Part shown: positions 5,368 to 9,231 of the stretch, one piece after another
How the letters are laid out: each line of letters opens with the position of its first letter
How positions within the stretch are numbered: position 1 is the first letter of the stretch
Assembly (NCBI GenBank): GCA_025996815.1
Contig: BNTT01000124.1
Coordinates: 1-9,231, forward strand
Direction of reading: 5' to 3'
DNA length: 9,231 bases
Origin: Bacteroidia bacterium
Lineage (GTDB): Bacteria > Bacteroidota > Bacteroidia > Bacteroidales > Azobacteroidaceae
Notes under the pieces: model-generated
Databases searched by the model: none
Told to the model about the DNA's origin: nothing
Seen by the model: the letters and a program-made list of their open reading frames with translations, nothing else
Program-made: the position numbers and the translations under genes

Positions 5368-6266
5368 GCGTAAATATCGGAAAATTGCACTTTAAGAATC
5401 CGGTGCTAACTGCTTCGGGCACTTTTGGTTACGGCACAGAATATGCCGATTTTATGGATTTGTCCCGCATTGGCGGCATTTTCGTCAAGGGCACTACCCT
5501 TGCCCCCCGCGAGGGCAACGACTATCCGCGCATGGCTGAAACGCCGTCGGGGATGCTGAACGCGGTGGGGCTGCAAAATAAAGGCGTGGACTATTTCATC
5601 AACTACATCTACCCCGACATCAAGGACATCGACACCAACGTGATGGTGAATGTGAGCGGCTCAACGGTCGCCGATTACGTCGCCTGCGCCGAAAAAATCA
5701 ATGCGCTGGAGAATATTCCCGCCATCGAACTGAATATATCCTGCCCAAACGTTAAGCAGGGCGGTATGGCGTTTGGAACGAACTGCCAAAGTGCCGCCGA
5801 AGTGGTGCGGGCTGTTCGGAAAGCCTACCATAAAACATTGATTGTGAAACTGTCGCCCAACGTAACAGACATCGCCTCAATTGCGCAAGCCGTTGAAACA
5901 GAGGGAGCTGATGCCGTTTCTTTAATCAACACTTTAATGGGGATGGCAATCGACATAGAGCGTCGCGCGCCGCTACTATCGACTGTTACAGGCGGACTTT
6001 CCGGACCGTGCGTCAAGCCCGTAGCCCTGCGGATGGTGTATCAGACCCACAAAGCGGTCAAAATCCCCGTCATCGGCTTGGGCGGCATTTCCAATTGGCA
6101 AGATGCAGTAGAATTTATACTTGCCGGCGCAACTGCCATTCAGATAGGCACTTACAATTTCATCGACCCCACCATTTCGGTGAAAGTGGTGGACGGAATC
6201 AATGCGTATTTAGATAAGCACGGCTTCCAATCGGTGCAAGACCTGATTGGGGCAATAAAAGAATAG
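5355..6266 (+). CDS. pyrD: Dihydroorotate dehydrogenase B, catalytic subunit PyrD (class 1B)
   Basis: PyrD is the FMN subunit that oxidises dihydroorotate to orotate, the fourth step of UMP synthesis, with electrons leaving through PyrK. The 303-residue length is normal. TASGTFGYG (19-27), FVKGTT (43-48, K45) and MLNAVGLQN (67-75) form the FMN and substrate pocket. ELNISCPN (125-132) places the active-site base at C130; cysteine here, rather than serine, marks class 1. KLSPNVTD (165-172), [12 protein letters not shown] (189-200) and [26 protein letters not shown] (241-266 region) complete the FMN-binding barrel. The start overlaps the end of pyrK by 13 bases, which indicates translational coupling and supports the heterotetramer. 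Its stop is 13 bases from the convergent trpD stop, with only a weak GGTG/CACC stem between them. Confidence 0.96.
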   Translation: MANLGVNIGKLHFKNPVLTASGTFGYGTEYADFMDLSRIGGIFVKGTTLAPREGNDYPRMAETPSGMLNAVGLQNKGVDYFINYIYPDIKDIDTNVMVNVSGSTVADYVACAEKINALENIPAIELNISCPNVKQGGMAFGTNCQSAAEVVRAVRKAYHKTLIVKLSPNVTDIASIAQAVETEGADAVSLINTLMGMAIDIERRAPLLSTVTGGLSGPCVKPVALRMVYQTHKAVKIPVIGLGGISNWQDAVEFILAGATAIQIGTYNFIDPTISVKVVDGINAYLDKHGFQSVQDLIGAIKE

Positions 6267-6279
6267 ATGGGTGTTCAAT

Positions 6280-7278
6280 TCACCGGTTAATCTCCAAAAA
6301 TTTCACGAGCGTCTGCTTCGCTTTGCCTGACTCCAACGATTCGCGGGCGATGGCGATACAAGTTTGTATATCGTGCTGTGGCTCAATCGTTTGGATAGCC
6401 GTGGCGGCATTGACGAGCACTACATTTTTCTGCGCTTCGGTGGAGGTGTTGTTGAGCACGCTGTCGAACAGTTTGGCTGCCTCCTGCGGGGTGTTTCCGC
6501 CGTATAATTCCTTAGACGACACGCGCTTGAAGCCTAATTGTTCGGGAGTATAAATCCTTTCCTCGTTGGTGTTGATGACCTTAAACGTGTCTGTCAGCGA
6601 TATTTCGTCGTAGCCATCGAGGCTGTGCACAATCGAAAAGTCGTTGCCGCTCTCCTGATAGATATAATGATACAAACGCGCCATTTTCAGGTCGTAAACG
6701 CCCAGCACCTGCCGCTTGGGCATCAGCGGATTGACAATCGGTCCCAAGATATTGAAAAACGTGCGCACACCCAACGCTTTGCGCACCGGAGCCACCGTTT
6801 TGAGAGCCAAATTGAACAGCGGCGCGTGCAGATAGCCAAAATTGGTGGCGTCGAGCGACTTTTTGTGCAAATCCACGTCTTTGGAGAACTTCACGCCGTG
6901 CTCCTCCATCACGTTGGAGGCACCGCTGACGGATGTTGCGCCGTAATTGCCGTGTTTCACCACCTTGTAGCCCGCCGCGGCAGTCACGATGCACGCCGCG
7001 GTGGAGATGTTGAACGTGTTTTTGCCGTCGCCGCCCGTGCCCACGATGTCGATGGGGTTGTAGTCGCGCAATGCGTCCACGTTCACGCGCATTTCGAGCA
7101 GGGCTTCGCGAAAGCCAAGTATCTCGTCCACACTGATGCTCCGCATAAAAAATACGGAGATAAACGCCGCGATTTGCGCGTCGTTGAACTGTCCCTCTGC
7201 CATCCGTGTGAGGATGGTCTTCGCCTCGCTGCGGCTCAGGTATTGATGCTCAAACAGCCTGTTTAATGTTTCTTTCAT
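6280..7278 (-). CDS. trpD: Anthranilate phosphoribosyltransferase
   Basis: TrpD transfers phosphoribose from PRPP to anthranilate, the second step of tryptophan synthesis. The product has 332 residues from the ATG at 7278-7276; a TTG 18 bases further upstream lies inside the -7 promoter box and is unlikely. The N-terminal helical segment is followed by VGTGGDGKNTFNIST (79-93), which binds PRPP and magnesium, KHGNYGATSVSGASNVMEEHG (108-128 region) and ALGVRTFFNILGPIVNP (168-184), with R172 at the anthranilate site. All key motifs are intact. No other trp genes flank it: it stands alone between convergent pyrD and the DUF5618-like pair and has its own promoter (7294-7324), so it is either a split-out trp gene or part of a scattered pathway. 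Confidence 0.95.
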   Translation of the reverse strand: MKETLNRLFEHQYLSRSEAKTILTRMAEGQFNDAQIAAFISVFFMRSISVDEILGFREALLEMRVNVDALRDYNPIDIVGTGGDGKNTFNISTAACIVTAAAGYKVVKHGNYGATSVSGASNVMEEHGVKFSKDVDLHKKSLDATNFGYLHAPLFNLALKTVAPVRKALGVRTFFNILGPIVNPLMPKRQVLGVYDLKMARLYHYIYQESGNDFSIVHSLDGYDEISLTDTFKVINTNEERIYTPEQLGFKRVSSKELYGGNTPQEAAKLFDSVLNNTSTEAQKNVVLVNAATAIQTIEPQHDIQTCIAIARESLESGKAKQTLVKFLEINR

Positions 7279-7293
7279 TGTTGAAATTTTCCG

Positions 7294-7324
7294 CAAAGGT
7301 AACCATATTTTTTTACCCTACAAA
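7294..7324 (-). promoter_or_regulatory. trpD promoter, overlapping the end of the upstream gene
   Basis: On the minus strand TTTG (7324-7321) and TACCTTTG (7301-7294) are 19 bases apart, matching the Bacteroidota consensus, and end 15 bases before the ATG. The -33 element lies inside the last codons of the DUF5618-like gene. The stretch resembles the promoters at 7836-7867 and 8386-8416. No trp leader peptide or attenuator is visible in such a short leader. Confidence 0.65.
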
Positions 7325-7797
7325 AATATTGAATAGAACTGCTTGAAAAATGACGGCTTGGCAACGGGCGGCGGCAACACCACCGGATGGTCGGGTTTGA
7401 TGCGCTCAATGATGCTGTAGGCATGGTCAAAGCCATCTTTTATTGTAGCTGCACTTAGTATGCCCTCGTAGTAACCATCAATGTGCAGGATACGATAAAC
7501 TGCATTAAGTTCTTTGAGCAGTTTGCCATCCAACTGCGCAACGCTGGATACATAAAACTCAATGGACTTGTGCTTCTTCTTTGAAGGAATTTCTACACCC
7601 TTGAGCATAAGGTAGGTTTCCAAAGCGTGCAGCACACCAACGTAAGCCGTGCCGCAGGCTGTGCGCACATACTTCTTATCGGCATAAAACTTGTCCTCCT
7701 TGCGCGCTTTCTGCAAGGTTTCCTTAGCATTGCTCATGTAGCGCATGGCTTCGTCATACGCTCTCTGTTTAATTTCATCTTGCTGTTCGATTAGCAT
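7318..7797 (-). CDS. HEPN-like, DUF5618-like protein, downstream copy
   Basis: The product has 159 residues and looks all-helical, cytoplasmic and highly charged, without a signal peptide. The opening (MLIEQQDEIKQRAYDEAMRY), then NAKETLQKA, DKKYVRTACGTAY and YRILHIDGYYEG resemble the DUF5618 family of Bacteroidota, HEPN-like helical bundles of unknown function; this assignment is from memory of the family's look. The RxxxxH motif of HEPN ribonucleases is not present (the nearest is RILH), so nuclease activity is not supported. A proline-rich tail, LPPPVAKPSFFKQ, ends in YSIFL. By eye about 138 of 159 aligned residues equal the upstream copy. The first 35 residues are identical; changes cluster at residues 110-120 (ILSAATIKD) and at the loop after VEIP, which is two residues shorter here. 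It has its own promoter at 7836-7867. Confidence 0.72.
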   Translation of the reverse strand: MLIEQQDEIKQRAYDEAMRYMSNAKETLQKARKEDKFYADKKYVRTACGTAYVGVLHALETYLMLKGVEIPSKKKHKSIEFYVSSVAQLDGKLLKELNAVYRILHIDGYYEGILSAATIKDGFDHAYSIIERIKPDHPVVLPPPVAKPSFFKQFYSIFL

Positions 7798-7835
7798 AAT
7801 TATTTATTTTAAAATTGTTTATATAAAATTTTCTG

Positions 7836-7867
7836 CAAAGGTAATGCAAATTTTTTAATCCTACAAA
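7836..7867 (-). promoter_or_regulatory. Promoter of the downstream DUF5618-like gene
   Basis: TTTG (7867-7864) and TACCTTTG (7843-7836) on the minus strand are 20 bases apart. The -33 element lies in the last codons of the upstream copy. The region is almost identical to that at 8386-8416, so the promoter was duplicated with the gene. The leader of about 35 bases is AT-rich and lacks a Shine-Dalgarno sequence. Confidence 0.65.
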
Positions 7868-8346
7868 AATATTGAATACATCTGCTTGAAGAATGACGGC
7901 TTGGCAACGGGCGGCGGCAACGCCACCGGATGGTCGGGCTTGATGCGCTCAATGATGCGGTAGGCAATATCAAAACCATTTTTCACTGCCATTGCATTTT
8001 GCTCGCCCTCGTAGTAACCATCAATGTGCAGGATGCGGTAAGCAGAATTGAGTTCTTTGAGCAACTTCCCGTCCAATTGGGCAACATTGTCAACATAAAA
8101 CTCGATGGACTTGTGCTTCTTCCCGCCTTTTTTGGGAATTTCCACCCCTTTAAGTTCAAGGTAGGTTTCCAAAGCAAGTAGCACACCGTTGTAGGCAGTG
8201 CCGCAAGCAGTGCGCACATATTTTTTGTCGGCATAATAATTGTCCTCCTTGCGCGCTTTTTGCAAAGTTTCCTTAGCATTGCTCATGTAGCGCATGGCTT
8301 CGTCATACGCTCTCTGTTTAATTTCATCTTGCTGTTCGATTAGCAT
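7861..8346 (-). CDS. HEPN-like, DUF5618-like protein, upstream copy
   Basis: This is the tandem paralogue of the gene at 7318-7797, with 161 residues and the same start, core and YSIFL tail. Compared with its twin it has KKGGKKHKS in place of SKKKHKS after VEIP, DN for SS at the following helix, and EQNAMAVKN for ILSAATIKD in the loop after GYYEG. The DNA, including the AT-rich leader and promoter, is nearly the same outside these patches, so the duplication is fairly recent and the changed residues are concentrated in a few surface-type loops. Function is unknown; paired paralogues may form a heterodimer. It could equally be simple gene amplification. Confidence 0.72.
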   Translation of the reverse strand: MLIEQQDEIKQRAYDEAMRYMSNAKETLQKARKEDNYYADKKYVRTACGTAYNGVLLALETYLELKGVEIPKKGGKKHKSIEFYVDNVAQLDGKLLKELNSAYRILHIDGYYEGEQNAMAVKNGFDIAYRIIERIKPDHPVALPPPVAKPSFFKQMYSIFL

Positions 8347-8385
8347 AATTATTTATTTTTAAAATTGTTTATATAAAATTTTCTG

Positions 8386-8416
8386 CAAAGGTAATGCAAA
8401 TTTTTGAAATGGCAAA
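8386..8416 (-). promoter_or_regulatory. Promoter of the upstream DUF5618-like gene
   Basis: On the minus strand TTTG (8416-8413) and TACCTTTG (8393-8386) are 19 bases apart, a full consensus match. It lies just downstream of the lipoprotein terminator, so the pair of genes is probably transcribed separately from the lipoprotein. Confidence 0.65.
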
Positions 8417-8436
8417 CGTTTTTTGCGATTTTTTTC

Positions 8437-8468
8437 AAAAAAAATCGCCCGAAAGATTGCGCTCTCGG
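8437..8468 (-). terminator. Intrinsic terminator of the lipoprotein gene
   Basis: On the minus strand CCGAGAG (8468-8462) pairs with CTTTCGG (8455-8449), seven pairs including one G-U, with a six-base loop, followed by GCGA and eight T (8444-8437). It is about 30 bases after the lipoprotein stop. The tract is also one arm of an 11-pair palindrome (8425-8448, GCGATTTTTTT and its complement), which could compete with or extend the structure. Confidence 0.6.
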
Positions 8469-8497
8469 ACGGTTCTTGTGGCTTGGGTGGCTTGATA

Positions 8498-9088
8498 TTA
8501 AAACCCGCCCGTGTACCCTTTCGCTTGAATTGCCGCCTTTGAGGCAGCATCAAGCGACGTGCAGCCCGTAAATGCCTGTTTGCCGATTTTCTTCACACCC
8601 GGAGGTATGTTGATTGTCGTCAGCGAAGAACATCCGTAGAAAGCGGCTTTCTGGATTTCTGTAATGCTGGCGGGCAACACAACCGATACGACATCAGCGC
8701 GTCCATAGAACGAATAATTGCCTATTTTGGCAACTTTGTACTCAGTGCCATCATACGTAATGGCAGGCGGAATTACTACCTCTGTATCCGCGCCTCCGTA
8801 CCACTTGATAGCAATGCCGTACTGCGGGTCGTCGTGAGCAAACACCATGTACTCATCCACAATCGGGTGGTCGGCTTCTGGCACTGTGGCAGTGGCAGCA
8901 TCGGTACCATTGCATTCCTGTACTACCACATCGCTTGCGCTTGTCAAGGCACTTTTTACTTGCAGCGCCTCTTCTGCGCTAACCACTTCGTCCAAATCTT
9001 CGTTTTGGGCGTCTTTTTCACAACCGGTGAATGCCACCGCTGAAACAGCCATTGCTGCCAGCAAAAATACATTTTTAAACTTTGTCAT
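8498..9088 (-). CDS. Small BspA-like leucine-rich-repeat lipoprotein
   Basis: The 196-residue product begins with a lipoprotein signal peptide: basic MTKFK, a hydrophobic stretch, then the lipobox AFTGC with C23 as the acylated residue. An acidic segment follows (EKDAQNEDLDE), which may help surface export, as acidic residues after the cysteine do in some Bacteroidota; that is inference. Residues about 73-118 form a short beta-rich segment. Residues 119-180 hold roughly two and a half BspA/LRR_5 repeats: KIGNYSFYG, LPASITEIQKAAFYGCSSL and IPPGVKKIGKQAFTGCTSL. Relatives in this group are usually much longer surface proteins with many repeats that bind host or other bacterial surfaces, so this is a minimal version. 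The end, AIQAKGYTGGF, is intact and followed by a terminator. No clear promoter is seen upstream. Confidence 0.82.
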   Translation of the reverse strand: MTKFKNVFLLAAMAVSAVAFTGCEKDAQNEDLDEVVSAEEALQVKSALTSASDVVVQECNGTDAATATVPEADHPIVDEYMVFAHDDPQYGIAIKWYGGADTEVVIPPAITYDGTEYKVAKIGNYSFYGRADVVSVVLPASITEIQKAAFYGCSSLTTINIPPGVKKIGKQAFTGCTSLDAASKAAIQAKGYTGGF

Positions 9089-9231
9089 TTTTTTTTAATT
9101 TTTTAATTGGTATAGGCGCTTAGGTCGCCCTTGTTAATGCATTATATTTCAATCTTATAGGCTCATGAAAGACCATTCTTTTAATGGTCAAATCAAAGAT
9201 TGACCCCATAAAAGCCCTTCTATTGTACCGA
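9089..9231. other. Upstream region of the lipoprotein gene with nested hairpins; no gene seen
   Basis: No coding region reaches the right edge convincingly. GACCATT (9171-9177) pairs with AATGGTC (9183-9189), enclosed by TCAATCTT (9149-9156) and AAGATTGA (9196-9203). These could be a leader structure of the lipoprotein mRNA or the end of an unseen upstream unit. A full Bacteroidota promoter match was not found; TAAGATTG on the minus strand (9158-9151) is one base off the -7 box. Confidence 0.35.

Larger units (their letters stand above)
7284..8400. repeat. Tandem duplication of a promoter-plus-gene module, about 545 bases per unit
   Basis: Two direct repeats carry the DUF5618-like genes, with matching stop-proximal sequence (CTACAAAAATATTGAATA at 7318 and 7861) and matching leaders and promoters (7798-7844 and 8347-8394). 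A third, partial copy of the promoter segment, AAATTTTCCGCAAAGGTAA at 7284-7302, precedes trpD, differing from 7826-7844 and 8376-8394 by one base. The promoter segments therefore bracket each unit as direct repeats and are the likely sites of the recombination that made the duplication. Confidence 0.75.

Noticed and set aside
6538..7266. Plus-strand frame of 242 codons opposite trpD
   Set aside because: It is antisense to an intact trpD with all catalytic motifs and has no domain I recognise.
7318..8346. HEPN ribonuclease toxin pair or toxin-antitoxin module
   Set aside because: Both proteins lack the RxxxxH catalytic motif, they are paralogues of each other rather than toxin plus antitoxin, and no nucleotidyltransferase or other partner adjoins them.

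Overview
The window looks like chromosome of a Bacteroidota bacterium, most likely of the order Bacteroidales. The main reason is the promoters: most gene starts have the Bacteroidota signature, a TAnnTTTG box with a TTTG element 19 to 21 bases upstream, usually as TACCTTTGC. AT-rich, Shine-Dalgarno-poor leaders, a BspA-like leucine-rich lipoprotein, a class 1B dihydroorotate dehydrogenase and an AlbA_2/RecG-like protein with an 'EKTVEKTVEKIL' linker fit the same group. All family names rest on motif recognition, not on a search.

Layout. Bases 1-87 hold the last codons of an insertion-sequence transposase. Bases 88-787 contain no protein gene I can support, but hold a 169-base imperfect palindrome (192-360) and what looks like a complete leftward small-RNA gene: promoter 676-707, long hairpin 434-545, intrinsic terminator 397-434. 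A Gfo/Idh/MocA-type oxidoreductase follows (788-1756) with a strong terminator. After a 411-base AT-rich gap comes an XRE-type regulator (2168-2650) with a textbook promoter.

A second good promoter (2674-2706) starts a rightward transcription unit. Its leader carries a cassette of four small palindromes (2749-2864). The unit contains an AlbA_2/Schlafen-type protein (2903-4513) with an internal 63-base tandem repeat, then pyrK and pyrD. The junctions overlap (ATGA, then 13 bases), so a probable regulatory or defence-like gene appears to be translationally coupled to two pyrimidine-biosynthesis genes. PyrK passes electrons from NADH-side chemistry to PyrD, which oxidises dihydroorotate to orotate.

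The right third is on the minus strand. trpD (tryptophan biosynthesis) ends 13 bases from pyrD. Upstream of it are two nearly identical tandem genes of a HEPN-like, DUF5618-like family, each with its own copy of the promoter, and then a small lipoprotein with a terminator. The duplicated promoter and gene modules overlap one another and the trpD promoter.

I found no tRNA, rRNA, CRISPR array or complete mobile element. The most interesting items are the unassigned structured RNA gene, the coupling of the repeat-bearing AlbA_2 gene to pyrKD, a terminator-like hairpin inside pyrK, and the tandem DUF5618-like pair.
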